The notes: generated by a model from the sequence alone, not told the origin. A stretch of DNA of 64,000 nt from Typhlomys cinereus (GCA_023101885.1 JALPQD010000405.1:689501-753500), one strand, 5' to 3'. Positions 11,115 through 23,461 are shown, counted from the first letter of the stretch. A program made the numbers and translations.

Positions 11115-12305
11115 GGTTTCTTACTACCTAAGAGGTTTTTCCCCTTTAGTACAAACCATAGTCTCTAGAATCTTGTGAATGGATAGAACAATACTAATTC
11201 ATTTCACAAAAAAAGTTTTCCAAAGCAGCAAATGTTAAAATGATCAAGTTTATTTGAAAATTCTAGCAAGTTAATTTTCTGGTAGCACAAAAGTAATTAT
11301 TGAGTGAAAACAGTAAGCAAAATATTTCCAGTTGAGTCCCATGTAAATTATTTTTTAAAACAAATAAGTTTATTCAGGTTTTTTTTTGTTTTAGCTAATA
11401 TAATAGATGCCAGTGAGGCATATCAGATTTCAGTAGCATCAGCTAAAGTATCCTGAAGAAAATCATCAAAATAAACTATTACATTTTTCCACATTTTTAA
11501 TTTTTAGTTATGTGACTCACCAGTAAGCTGCATGATACAGTGACATGGACTTACAGAAGAGTATTCAGAGTCAGTTAGTATTATACATATATGTATATTT
11601 CTGTATCCCAAATGCAATTAAGCGGAAAACAAGTCTAACTTGCACACTGATGCTTTCTCAGCAGTCGTAATTTTGTGCTAAGTTTTTACTTTGGCAGTAA
11701 ATCTGTGATTCATTCATCTTTTCATACCCAGTTACCCCTCCCATCTAATTATATGATCTTTAAGTGTACTTTTTTTGTTAAAGGATGTATCTGCATCCTT
11801 TTTTAAATGAAATTACTTTCATTTTTTCCATAAGCATCTATTTTCTAATCAGAACTGTTGCTGTTACATCTCTTTACAGTAAATACATTCAAAAATTTAA
11901 ATGGTAATTATTGAATAGTTATAATCCAAAAAAGAGTAATTGCTTTATTTGAAAACCAGAGCTGTTTTATATTAAATTTGGAAAACAAACAAGTTCTAAT
12001 GATACGTTTGGTAATATAAATAATGCTTTTGGTTTGCAGTTGTAGTACAACCTGTACAGCACTCACTTTTTAATATATTTAAATGCTTATGCTTAATATG
12101 GCATGAATTCTACAAAATGTAGCAACAAAGTAAATACCTAAATATCGCATAAGGCAAAACTGTTGTCTTCTTATACTCTATTTCGTAAAAATGATTGACA
12201 ACACTCATCATCAGATGTTCTGTGTATCAAAAAGGAGTCATTCCTTCTAGCTACCATTTAAAATAATTTTCTTTTCTTTAGATACCCAAGTGGAATTTCT
12301 CGTGG
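11115..12305. other. Unannotated AT-rich DNA
   Basis: AT-rich, no repeat family or gene recognised. Runs such as 11880-12150 look unique. Confidence 0.55.
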
Positions 12306-12307
12306 GT

Positions 12308-12462
12308 TTGTTTACATTTATTTACTAGGGAGGGAGCACATGGGGTGTTGCACATGTGGAAGTCAGCGCCCTCATTCCACCTGTGTGTCCAGGGATCAGA
12401 CTCAAGTTATCAGGCTGGACAGCAAGTGCCCGTAGCCACTGAGTTATGCCACTGGGTCACCC
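12308..12462 (-). repeat. Old B2-superfamily SINE
   Basis: Tail 'tttacatttatttactaggg', body with 'gtggaagtcag', and head with 'cagggatcagactcaagtta' then 'actgagttatgccactggg' form the reverse complement of the older B2-like subfamily. Confidence 0.65.
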
Positions 12463-12980
12463 TGGATACCATATGTGTGTTTTCATCCATGTGTCTGTTG
12501 GTTTCTTTGCGTCCCCTTAGAAGTGTAAGCAGTATGTCACATTTTTAATGTCCTGGACTAAGATGAAACACTAACAATGTATGTCCCTGGTGTTTGAAAC
12601 TTTGAGGACTCATTGTCTAAGTAAAAGTAAAGTTGCTATTGTATGAATATTGTGGGGACGTTTCTAGTTATAATTTTAATCTGACCCAGTGGCTTTTATT
12701 AGATATAATTTCTTAAGATCTTGTCTCTGGCTCCGTCTCTGCCTTGATCTGCAAGCTTCACTGTTTCACCTGCACATCCAGTGGTGGTTTCTATCTCACC
12801 TGGTCTTTTGAAAAATGCCCTCCCGTTCCTTCAAGGAGTTTCTTTGGGTAGATCAACCTTAGTGTGAATTTAGTCTACAACTTTAATGTCACTTTCTCCT
12901 GACATGTTTCCAACTTCTTCATGACTAGGATAGGAAACCTCTTTCTGTGCTCCCGGGCACCTTGTGAATTGCCTCTAGTA
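12463..12980. other. Unannotated unique-looking DNA
   Basis: No repeat or gene recognised; slightly higher GC than the surroundings. Confidence 0.5.
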
Positions 12981-13026
12981 TGGTTGGTTGGTTGGTTGGT
13001 TGGTTGGTTGGTTGGTTGGTTGGTTT
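12981..13026. repeat. (TTGG)n microsatellite
   Basis: About eleven near-perfect GGTT tetramers. Confidence 0.95.
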
Positions 13027-13251
13027 GTTGATACACTCATAGCATCAAACCAAATCTAGCACTTAATAGGTATTCAGAGGTATATTCTGAGTTAGCAAAG
13101 GCTAGATAATATTGGAACTCTGATAATAGCTGTGTGCTTCTGATTACATCTAATGTGTTTCTGGGATATCTGCTCTTTGGGAAAGAGTTTTGGTACTTAG
13201 TTCTCCAAGCCCCAACCAGTCTGTTCAAATTTTCTCTAGTTGCCAAACACT

Positions 13252-13432
13252 TTCTTTTTTTAATTATTTATTTACATGAGGGAGGCAGGGAAGAAGGGAG
13301 AGCAGACTAGTAGGTGCCTTGACCTGTGTGTGAAAATCAGAGAACAATTTTCAGAAGTCGGTTCTCCCTTTCCACCATGTGGGCTCTATGGATCAGTCTC
13401 AGACCTTCACCCCCTGAGCCCTCTCCATGGCC
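13252..13432 (-). repeat. Old B2-superfamily SINE
   Basis: Tail 'taattatttatttacatgag', body with 'aaaatcagagaacaatttt' and 'gtcggttctccctttccacc', then 'atggatcagtctcagacc' as the reversed B box. Same older subfamily as 9319 and 17145. Confidence 0.65.
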
Positions 13433-13516
13433 CTGACACCTTATCTCTAAAGGTTCCTCTACTTGGAATACTCTCCCATATTAACCCAGAATTAAATTTT
13501 AAAAAATATACATCAT

Positions 13517-13708
13517 AGGGGTGAGAAGATGGCCCAGCAGGTAAAGGCACCTACACACAAATCCAGAGACCAGTTTGGTCCCCGGAACCCTCATAATGGA
13601 AGCAGAGAAAAAGCTTCTGAATGTTGTCCCCTGACTTCCATGCACACACCGTGGCTCATGCACTCTTGTGCACTTTCTTTCTGTCTCATATAAATAAATA
13701 TATAAAAG
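13517..13708 (+). repeat. Old B2-superfamily SINE
   Basis: Head 'agatggcccagcaggtaaag', B-box area 'cagtttggtccccgg', body 'gttgtcccctgacttccatg', tail 'tataaataaatatataaaa'. It lies 85 bases from an oppositely oriented copy of the same broad family. Confidence 0.7.
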
Positions 13709-13876
13709 TTGACCATCTGATTCAATCTTTCCTTCATGGTATAGATTCTCTATCTCTTTCCACACCACTCACTCTTCCCTGATCATATGTTGACTTCCTT
13801 CTAAACCTTTGACTTCTCGTCGCTTGTTAATAAGAAAGTGTTACTTGATGCATTAACACACTATAAAGTGATTTTC

Positions 13877-14193
13877 TTTTTTTATATACATTTTTTATTA
13901 TTTCCGCTCATACAAACTTAATAGGTAGACCAGTTCCCTCCCTCCCTCCTCCTCCCCCCTGAACCTCCTGCTCCCCCTCCCTCCCTCCTCATCCCCCAGT
14001 GCCCCCCCCCAATTCCCAGAGAGTCCTTTATTGTGTATGCCTAACTCTCCTCTTGGTCCTCCTCTCCCATGACGTACAAGGACCCAGTGGCATTTTCCTG
14101 AACCCTTTCTCGTGTTCCCCTTAAGTATAGGAACACTACTGTGACTGTCGATCCCTTGCCTCCAAGGATCTTGGTGCCTTTAGCTGATGCTAG
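13877..14193 (-). mobile_element. 5'-truncated L1 3' end with polypurine tract
   Basis: On the minus strand this is an L1-type 3' UTR: 'agtgttcctatactta', then a G-rich polypurine tract (plus-strand pyrimidines 13934-14010), then 'gtttgtatgagcggaaataa' and an A-rich tail. It is flanked by a perfect 19-bp target-site duplication, 'acactataaagtgattttc', at 13858-13876 and 14194-14212. It shares sequence with the plus-strand element at 30332-30621. No ORF2 remains. The intact duplication argues for a fairly recent insertion. Confidence 0.85.
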
Positions 14194-14212
14194 ACACTAT
14201 AAAGTGATTTTC

Positions 14213-16508
14213 ATTAAAACTTTAAGTATTTCTTTAAATTAGTCTATATTAGCTCTTCATCTTACCTCTATGACATGTGACATAATGAGGAAGTACCAAA
14301 AAAGAGGAAGTATCTCAAAAGCTCATACATGCATTGTTCCTTGTGAATTGGTATTTATATCTGTTATCATTTGCATGAAACATAATTATTTGGATCATCC
14401 TTTAAATTTCATTTTGCCAAGTGTTATGGCTGTCCCATCTTTTAGATTCCTTTAGTAGAATTTGGAACTACTCAGCTATTTAGAAAGTCATTCATTCTAA
14501 TTGTTCCACAATAAGCTTCATCTTTTTCTAAATAGGAGATTCCTTCTCCCTCTAAGAATAAAGATTTTGTGCACAGGCATCAGAGATGAGGAGAAAGATG
14601 TCACATTGTGATTCCATCTTCATGATAAAATAATACAAAGTGAAAAATGCAAGCAGAGAGACTTTTGCTTTTAAAGTCATATTTCTCATATTTTTCTCTC
14701 AATTTAGCATTAAAATATGCATTTTACATCACTTATAAAACTGATTATACCTTGAAATTTTATTCATAAATTTTTCCTCCTAAAGCAGTATTTCTTGAAG
14801 TTATTTTTCTTTAACCAAATGTAGAAAAGTACAGTTCTTGCTTTCTATTCTTAGCTATTTAGTTAGAAATGTGTTTCCTTAATCTATATGCAATGTGTTT
14901 ATGACTTAGGAAATTTTTTAAAGCATGGCTTGACAATTTTTATAATGCTATAATTATACCTTTCATTGGGATAATTATATAAAAGTAAATAAAGGTAGAG
15001 CTAAGATAATGCCTAATTTAGGATGTCTTTCAACTACACAATCCTTATAATTAAAGATTTGAGATAGAAAGTGAAGGGGCTTTACTTCCTTGTGTATCAA
15101 CATAACTTCAAAATAAAATCAAAAGTTAGCTGGATAGTTTCTTTGCTTACCCATCTGCACATTGAGTTATAGCTGTCTACCCAGAAGATATGTGTACTAA
15201 AGAAGTCAATAAGCACAGAACTTAAGAGGTGAATATTTGTCTCATGTGCCATACAATGTTTAAAGCGAAATTATTTAACTAGGTACGCTGTTAGAATACA
15301 TTTTAAGATTTACAACTGAGAACCATGTAGTCATTAATTTCATATTACTTAAACCATGAAAGAAAAATCACTTATTATCAGCTATTAAAACTGTTATTGG
15401 CCTTTATGCATGACAGTGTAGATTTACAACATTATAGGAAATAACTCACAAACTGAGACATCAATAAAATATCCCAGACATAGAAACCATATTTTCTCCC
15501 ATGTACTAAGAGACATACAACAAAAACCTTGCCTACCCTTGCGGTAATAACCCTCAGACATATATACATAATTAGAAAAAGACATGAGTATAGATACCCA
15601 AAAACATGAATCCTCAGAAGAGCCTCCCTAATGGCACCCCGAGCACCTTAATAAGTTACAGCCATGGCATCTCGAGACAGAAAGAAGAGCAAGACTTACT
15701 TGTGATGTAACTGCAAGAAGCACTTTCCTTCCCTGACTGCACACATACAGTTCTGTGAGCCTACAGTAGCTCTGGAGTAAAGAAGTTTAGCTGCTGCCAT
15801 ATAAAGTCTGTCATTCAAGGTCTGCTCCAGACATACCCTTCTCTCTCCCCAACTGAGAACTTTATTTTATGCAAGAATTGGCGCGTAGCTGCATTGTTCA
15901 GTTTTAGTGGTGGAGAGGCAAGTAGGGTGACAAAGGACTAGAGGAGTCTGCTCTTCAATCCTGACTTTTGCTCTACCCAGGATAACCTCCAGTCACCCTC
16001 ATGAAGGACCCTCTGGTCTTCATGCAGTGCTCATTTGGACCCTTGTTATAAGCCCCCAAGGAGTAGAGCCAGCATAGTGTTCTCTCTGCCAGTTGCTTAT
16101 GGTGGTTCAGTGCAAGACATCTCTTGTCCAAGTCTCTGAGGACTGTTTTGCTAATTTAAATTGTGTTAGCTGTTAATTTTAAAGAATTAAGCATCAATAG
16201 AGACATGGAAGTCTTTTATTGAAAGAGAATATTATGAAGTTATAAACAGTTGTTTAAAAGAGTATATATTCTAGGACCATTCAAAACCTACATATAGCTC
16301 TGTTTTTATGGAGCATATATAGAATGGTAGCAATAACTCAATGAAACAACCATTATATTTACAATTCACCCAGTTGATTTCCTATGAAATAGTGATATTC
16401 TGGAGTGATAGAGTAAAAGTATCAAGGCCTATCAGTAGTTTTGATGAGATGCCATTTATCTTTTTTTATGCAAAATCCTAATCTCATCATACATGCATTC
16501 ACATTCAT
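14213..16508. other. Unannotated DNA
   Basis: About 2.3 kb with no gene. The part from 15480 to 16130 is more mixed in composition and might be a decayed LTR or internal retroviral fragment, but I cannot name a family. The rest is AT-rich. Confidence 0.5.
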
Positions 16509-16588
16509 CCATATAAACTTTAAAAAATTATCAAAACTATGTATCAGCCATATAAACTTTTAAAAAATTATCAACTTTATGTGCACAA
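16509..16588. repeat. Two-copy tandem duplication, 39-41 bp unit
   Basis: 'ccatataaact' followed by a T/A run and 'aaaaattatca' occurs at 16509-16547 and again immediately after, at 16548-16588, with few differences. It is a local slippage-type duplication. Confidence 0.8.
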
Positions 16589-16670
16589 AGGTTGTAGTTC
16601 AGTGATAGAACCTCTTAAAATGAACATGGCCCTGAGTTAAATCCCCCGCAGCAACAAAGAAAAAAAGAAG
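16589..16670 (+). repeat. ID-like SINE
   Basis: 'ggttgtagttcagtgataga' followed by 'gccctgagttaaatcccc' and an A-rich tail ('aaagaaaaaaagaag') matches the ID head, B box and tail. Diverged. Confidence 0.65.
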
Positions 16671-17144
16671 CGAAAGAAAATGAAAAAAATCTGATTTTTA
16701 TGTCCACATAAATATGAGTTATTGAGAAGAAATTTTGTTGATATATATGAATGTACCAAAAATATTTGAAATTTTTTCTATGTAGGGGGTAAGGTGTTAG
16801 TATTTCCTTTTTGATATTTTTTATTATTTATCTAATAGTAAAGATGGTAATAAGGCCAATTTCCTCTACATAAACTGGAGAAGGATTGCTTAGGGAAGAC
16901 ATTCATTTTAATGTTCAAATTCATTCACAATACTGCCCTCATTCAAGAACTCCTTGTTTGTTAAAATGCAGCTTATTGCTTAGGATTCCCTTGAACCACA
17001 AGACATGCAATGTGTGACCATAAACACTAGTGAACGTAGGATTTTTAGAGGTATTGCCCACATGGATAGTACTGCTAGCAACTCATCATTCTGATATCTG
17101 CATTGGAGAAAGTCAAATCATATTTGGGGATCGTTTTTTGTTAA
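16671..17144. other. Unannotated DNA
   Basis: No feature recognised. Confidence 0.5.
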
Positions 17145-17292
17145 TATCTCATTCATTTATTTATTCGTTTGTTTATTTATGAAGGTGATGGAGAGGAGAA
17201 GTACACATATGCACCTTGTGGGCTCCCAGGAATCGAACTCAGGTCACCAGATTTGCAAGCAGGCACCTTACCCACTGAGCTATCTCATGGAC
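17145..17292 (-). repeat. Old B2-superfamily SINE
   Basis: Tail of TTTATTTATT repeats, body with 'gtgggctcccaggaatcgaa', reversed B box 'aatcgaactcagg', and reversed head 'cttacccactgagctatctc'. Better preserved than the other minus-strand copies. Confidence 0.75.
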
Positions 17293-17299
17293 TCTGGAA

Positions 17300-17975
17300 T
17301 TGTTTTTAAATTAACAAGAAAACGAGTCCTGTGTACAATTTCTTTTAAAAGGTGTGTAATAGAATAGTGTGTAATAACCCTTAAGGTATTGTATTTAATA
17401 AAGGAGTCATAGCAGAGGATCAACCACATAGTGTGTTTTTTACTTACTAATTATAGAAAAGATTGCCTCTGAGTTGCCTGTTAAATTGTTTGTGTGCTCT
17501 TGGCATCTTCATAGGAAAACCTTGGTGTGTGCTGCAGCCAGCCATCACTATGTCTGCCTTGCCACATTTCCTTTAATAGGAGTTAGAAAATGCAGAGATG
17601 TGCATTTCTGCCAAATTTAAATTTGTCTGTTTTTTAATGTATTTGGAAATCTCTTCCAAAATACAGTATGGGGAGTCCCTTTTATAAAGCTATTACTATG
17701 AGTTATGACTTTATCAGTGACTTTTACCTTCATCTTACCAGTGACACAATTTAGGATTAAAAATAGAATAAAGTCCCCTCCTTGCATCATTAGGGTCTCC
17801 TCTTCAGGACTGTTTGAAAAAGGCCAGGACCAGTTTTTTTCTCTCAAACCAAACACACATAATTACATAGTTCTTTTCAGGAACAAAAATTCTAAAAGAA
17901 CTTCTATTTATTAGCTGAGTCAATATTCTGCTATATTACCGATTCTGAATATTATTTCCTCTAAGAATGTCATAG
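17300..17975. other. Unannotated DNA
   Basis: No gene or repeat recognised. ORFs on both strands at 17617-17914 overlap each other and lack any family signal. Confidence 0.5.
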
Positions 17976-18200
17976 AGGCAGGAGAGCTGGTTCAGTCAGT
18001 GAAGTGTCTGCCATGCTACACATGAGAACCTGCATTTTAATCCACACCACCCACATACAAAGTTTGGTTGGCAGCACACTTCTGTAACCACTGCACTCAG
18101 GAATCGAGGGTTATGGGGAGACGGGCAGATCCCAAAGAGCTCCGTGACCAGCCAACATAATTGAATCAAACGTGAGCGGCATCCTGAGGAGTCAGGTTTT
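17976..18200 (+). repeat. Old B2/B4-type SINE
   Basis: Head 'aggcaggagagctggttcag', B-box area 'gagaacctgcattttaatcc', then a B1-like second half ('cacttctgtaaccactgcac', 'acgggcagatccc', 'gaccagcc'). The tRNA-head plus B1-like-body order is that of B4-type composite SINEs. Confidence 0.6.
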
Positions 18201-18433
18201 CCCAGCTTAGACATGGTTGAAGTATTGATGGCTGAGTAGGTTTATCACATAACCAGTAACAAAGACATGTGCCTTTATTAGCTTGGAGTTAATTATCTTT
18301 GATGAACACTATGAATATCTGTTCATCTGGGCTCCTTGATAACAGTTGGAATTAGCAAACTTGCAAACATTTTTGTAAAAGCAGAGATGCAATCATGTCT
18401 TTAGATTTATCTTTCTTTTATTGAAATTCAGCC

Positions 18434-18600
18434 TTGGGCCATCAAGATTGCTCAGCAGATAAGGAATCTGTTTTAAAATCTGGTCAAGATAGCTCAGTGA
18501 TGACCTGAATTTTATCCCTGGAAGCCCATGTGGCAAAAGGAAAGAAATGACCCCTTTCTATCTCCCTCTCTTGCAAATAGATAAATATTTTTTTAAAAGG
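18434..18600 (+). repeat. Old B2-superfamily SINE, possibly two overlapping heads
   Basis: Two A-box-like stretches follow each other ('atcaagattgctcagcagat' at about 18440 and 'tcaagatagctcagtgatga' at about 18483), with one tail ('gcaaatagataaatattttt'). This suggests either one SINE inserted in another or a duplicated head. Confidence 0.5.
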
Positions 18601-18932
18601 AAGTTTGACCATATATTAACAGGGGAATTTGGAACATGGCTGAAACAAGGTTTCAAGGTCTTTCCTTCTGGTACGTGTTCCCAAACTAAGCAGACAAGCA
18701 CTTTTAGTTTGTCTAGTAGACACATGTAGTTATGTCTGATCCTAACCTGTGAAGGAATCTCTGGAAGGGTAGCAGAACATGGATTTGTTAGGTACAGGAA
18801 CTTTACTGTCACATAGAACTCTTATGAACATGCATACTACAATATTATTAGATACCTGATCTGAAAACAAATAATAAAACATTTTTTCACCAGAAATGTG
18901 AATAAAATACAATAGAAGGAATCAGATGCTCA
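18601..18932. other. Unannotated DNA
   Basis: No feature recognised; the two ORFs here overlap on opposite strands and are likely chance. Confidence 0.5.
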
Positions 18933-18946
18933 AAAATATCAATACA

Positions 18947-19231
18947 GGGGCTGGAGAGGTGGCTCAGGGGTTAAGCCTCTGCCTTGCAGGCGGAAGGTCC
19001 TGAGTTTGGATCCTAGACCCCACGTATAGATGCTGGGCGGAAGCAGGGGCGGCCTGCATTTCTGGTCCTGGTAGGGCGGAGCCTGTGAATCCCAAGGCAG
19101 AGTAAACAAGGAGGAGGTGAAGGCGTCCATGGTGGTTCCCAAATTCGTCCCTGGTTCTACACGCACACGCACACACACACACACACACACAACATGCACA
19201 CCTGCACAATTGAATAAATAAAATTTTTTTT
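18947..19231 (+). mobile_element. Young B2-superfamily (DIP-like) SINE, copy 4
   Basis: Full length, with A box 'tggctcaggggttaagc', B box 'gagtttggatcc', CpG-rich body, (CA)n tract (19160-19190), 'gaataaata' polyadenylation-like signal and a T8 run resembling a Pol III terminator. A 14-bp target-site duplication with two mismatches, 'aaaatatcaataca' (18933-18946) and 'aaaataggaataca' (19232-19245), flanks it. Confidence 0.88.
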
Positions 19232-19249
19232 AAAATAGGAATACAAAGC

Positions 19250-22040
19250 AAAATGTTCTACATAGAGTAGAAGCACAAAGTGCTCTGGAACATAAAGGAA
19301 AGGCCTACATCTGTCTGAAGGATAAATTAGAAAAACGGAAGGAGAAGATAACATCCATGATGGAACTGGAAGAACCCAGACTGGTTGTGTCAGTTAGGAA
19401 GTGGTTCAAGGACACATCAGGGCAAGCCCAGCGACAGGGTCTTTGTATTTCAAACAAAACAAGATGCCCGGAGGGAAGCAACTGCTGGTGTGGATTCTGG
19501 GGTTCTGTAATGTGAGGGAACCATGTGCTGACTCAGCAGTCTCAGCAGAGCAGGTTGATGAGGTATTGTCTATGAAGGGCTACCCTTGATGCTCTGCCTG
19601 ACACTTGCTAAGATCTGGCAGATGAAAAGGGGGAGAATCAGGTTCTCCAGTATGAAGGAAAGGAAAAAAAATGTGTAATAGCAGAGTGAGACATACTACA
19701 GAGTTTTTCCATTCTTCTGGTTTTCCCACTCACTTCTTTACCTAGAGTGTTGTTTTTCATCGCATTTTCTTGAGTTCATGTTCAACTTTACACTTTTCTG
19801 TAATTATCAATTTCTAATGCTTTATCCATGGCAAGAGTTTAAAAGAATCAGGGTTGGTTGCCTCTCCTCCATCAAAACCAAATTACATTCAAATGCTAAG
19901 TTGTCTGATTTCTATCCATAGAAACATTTATGACAAAAATAGGTAAAATCATGATTGAATAAAAGGAAGAAGCTGACAGCATATTGGATAAATGTGAGAT
20001 ATCTTAACAAATGATTTTTAAACGAGGCCATCTGTTACAGCTTGTCAATGTCTGAGTGTGGAGTGAGAGGTTATTTATGTTTTCACGCAAAGCAGGCTTT
20101 AACCAAAATACTTGGGAAAAAACAGATGCCTCCTAGAAATTCATTATTCTAAAATAATTACAGCCTTCTAAATATTAACAACCATTTCCACAAAGAACGG
20201 CAGCATGCTAATCATCCGACTACATGCAGACGTGGGATTACTGTTGTGTCGCCACACCAGGGTACAGTGGTTTCTCCCCAATCCGCTTCCAGCCTCACCC
20301 CCTTCTAGATGCATGCCTGCTACTTTCTTAGCCAAAAATAACTGACCTTTGGAAGTCATCACACAACTACTTAAATCTGAAATACAACTTCAAGATAAAT
20401 AATCTTTCTTCCATTTTTTCCTCTGATATATATGGGTCTTATGGCCGCCAGTAAGTCTTCCCAGATACCAGTGAAAGAAGTTCTCATCATAGAATACAGT
20501 TGTGTCAGCTTTCATTAATGGCAAAGATTTTTTTGTAGTAAGTAAACAAGAAGGTAATACTTGATGCATTTTAAAAGCTACACAGCACAGCCCTAAGAAG
20601 CATGAATGAGCAAGCACTCAATAAAATGCCTATGGAACATGCAGAATGGGTAATATTTTGCTAAAGCATTGTAATTTTGCTGAATACGCATTGTAACTCA
20701 GCTGTGAAAGATAAACAATATGCCACATACCTAGAACTCACAAGAATCTGTAACTTGCACATCCATGGTACATTATCTTGAGCTTGCATTAAAAAATAAA
20801 TGCATAAGGGTTAAAGATAAAAAATGCAAAAACTTTCTATTTGCAGCTTTTGTATCTGAAAACAGTAGATTAGATACAGACAAACGTTTTGTTTTCTCTG
20901 GTTTATGGTAATATTCACTTCATCACCAAATGCTGGTTGCACCAAATCCCCGTGTAGCTCAGAGTTCACCTTAGTATTTTGAGACACTGTTGAGCATAGA
21001 CTGTTTAGCACATTAATGAAAGTAATATCATTCATTGATAGTTTCCTGTTAAGTGAGAATGCTCTTCAATAAGCTGGTGGTTGTTGGAGACAAAGCAGTC
21101 TGTTTCTCCTCCTCACGCGTTCTTGGACGTGATAGCACTTGTTAGAATGGAGGGAGGAAGAAAATGTAGATAAATCTGGACTTGCACAGTAAGGACTCCT
21201 ACCTGACTCCTCACTTGTGATAAAAAGTCTGTAGCAGCTGGTTTTCCACCCAGTTCTGTGTGCTGTAATGCAGCTTGGCATGGTGATTTTTCAGCAAAGC
21301 CTGCAGTCCACTGAACTGAACCTGACAGTTAGCTCTACCACTTATTGTTTATGTGAGCTCAGCAGTACTCCTCTCTGCCTCAATTACTTCACTCATAAGT
21401 GGAGATTGAGAGAGAGAGAGATTGTTATGAAGATTGAAGAAGTAAGCATGTTTGAAAGACATGACACAAGGCCTAAACAGTTGCGCTGATACGGTTTTTC
21501 ACAAAAAAACAAGAAACTGCTTTTATTCCTGAAAACCTGAAGAAGTGCTCATTAGCAGACAATTATTTCTCTAGAGTCCTCTGTATACCAGGCAACTAGT
21601 ATATATGAAATGAGAACAAAATAATGCTTCCATCATCCAGAAAGGAAAGGAAGCATGCACTGCCACAGATGCTAGCTCCTTTATCCTCAGAAGCATTTCT
21701 ACAACCGTGCAAGAAACCTGAGATCAAGTATCTGTTACATAGCAAAGCCAAGATTCAGTCAAAGAAATAACACCAACTCTTTCCACATTGTAGCATAACA
21801 TGGTTATTTTCCTCTTATTCAAGATACATGGGAAATTCAAAGAACTCAAAAAAGAGAGGGAGTGAGAGAGAGAGAGAGAATATTGACAATAATTCAGTCC
21901 ATTTCCTTCATTTCAAGTGGGAGTACACAGTAGACATTCAGGAATATTTACTAGCCAGTAAAATACCAGCACAACTGTATGTAACTTTACTTGATTTTCT
22001 TATACTCAAACTTAAGTTTCTTCGATTTCAAGAAAAAGTA
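19250..22040. other. Unannotated DNA
   Basis: About 2.8 kb without a recognisable gene or repeat. A short (GA)n lies at 21408-21420 and another at 21858-21878. Some of it (20160-20640) looks unique and could be tested for conservation. Confidence 0.5.
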
Positions 22041-22043
22041 AAC

Positions 22044-22352
22044 ATGAGCCTTACAGATGACTCTGTTGGTAAAGCATAAGAATCAGAGTTCAAGTTACCC
22101 ACATTCACCTGAAAAGCTGATTTGAGACAAGTGTCTTGAGGCCCGTCACTGGGGAGAGAGGCAGGAGGATCCTGGGCGTTCTGGGCAGCTCAGAGCCAGT
22201 CAGCTAGCTTCAAGTTCAGCATGAGAACGTCTTGGAATTAGAGGGAAAAAGTGATTGAGGAAGAGATGCAGTGTCAGCATCTGTCCTCCACATTACCTGC
22301 CCACACAGCACACACACACAGCACACACAGACGCTGCCACCACTCACATATA
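22044..22352 (+). repeat. B4-like composite SINE
   Basis: Degenerate tRNA-like head ('cttacagatgactctgttgg', 'agagttcaagttacccac'), a B1-like middle ('ggcaggaggatcctgg', 'agccagtcagctagc') and a distal part with CA repeats (22308-22330). The order fits B4-type elements; it is strongly diverged. Confidence 0.55.
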
Positions 22353-22554
22353 TCAAAGTGGTATTTCATCTGGGAAATCAGTTGATCCCAATTTAGCATA
22401 TTTCATCTTATACCTAGTAGATTATAGTTTTCAAATTAATAAAAAGCATAATTCTTACTGTTTCCTATCCATTTCTCTTTTGATCTTTTTTTATTTCCTC
22501 AGGAAACTGTTGACCCTGAGCTTCTTGCCTTTGTCCAGAAACAATAAAATTCTT

Positions 22555-22960
22555 TTTTTTTTAATGTTAGGATTTTATTTATAAAGCTTTTTCTTGTTGT
22601 ACAGAAAGTAAAAATGTCATTACACTTTCAGTATAACTGGTAGCCACAGACAGTTGACGTTCCGGTTACAGCTGTACACACTATAGCAAGAGTCTTACAG
22701 AAAAACCTAAGGACAGTTACAATTCTGGTGGAGTGAAGTCCCCAGACTTGGTGGCAAACTACAAAGAAGGGCTAATATAAAAGGATAGCAGAATATCACA
22801 GGAACTATTCTTTAACTCTTTGCCTGGGTGACGCTCCTGAGATTTATCACAGCTACCTATTGTAACAGCTACCAAATCCTTGCGCCATCCAACCAACACT
22901 GAACAGTTCTGTTGCTGCAGGCTGTTTGGGATCTCAGTCATCTTCTCCTTCATCATCTAT
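22555..22960 (-). pseudogene. 5'-truncated processed retrocopy (last codons plus 3' UTR)
   Basis: On the minus strand the block begins with codons that would read Asp-Asp-Glu-Gly-Glu-Asp-Asp-stop (about 22956-22932), then about 350 bases of UTR-like sequence, then AATAAA (complement at 22574-22579) and an A tail (T run from 22553). An 18-bp target-site duplication with one mismatch, 'agaaacaataaaattctt' at 22537-22554 and 'agaaacaatgaaattctt' at 22961-22978, brackets it. This is decisive for L1-mediated retroposition. The parent mRNA would encode a protein with an acidic C-terminus, but I could not identify it. A 65-residue minus-strand ORF at 22759-22956 reads across the old stop in another frame and is not meaningful. 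Confidence 0.82.
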
Positions 22961-22979
22961 AGAAACAATGAAATTCTTA

Positions 22980-23460
22980 TCTAGTAACGTTTGCTTAAAA
23001 ATAGGAAAGCCACATAAGTGACTAGTTTTCACCTACATTATTAGCAAAATATGGAAAACACATACATCATATTGGACTTTACAAAAAGGGTCAAACTTCA
23101 AAGTAACAATGCATCATTTTTCAAGTAGTGCTTAGATTATAGAAGAATACTTCCATTATCTGAAGCCCTACCATGTCTTCCTTCCTAATGCCTGTTATTC
23201 TAGAAACTATCCACCATGTCATCCATCTCTCTCTAGCCATAGTAGTATCTCTAAAGTTCTTCGTTTAGACATATACTTGTCACTCTTATTATATATTCGC
23301 TGTTCTCCTCTTCACATAATGTGTGGTGTGACATCGGGTAACCTAGAATGCTACCTGGCTTCAGTGTGTCTCACCTTGTAGTCCTGATTATTTGTTGGCC
23401 ACCACACCAGTTGTTTATATGTCTAATTTCATTTATTTCCATGTACAGAAAAGTCCAGGC
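22980..23460. other. Unannotated DNA
   Basis: No feature recognised. Confidence 0.5.
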
Positions 23461-23461
23461 A

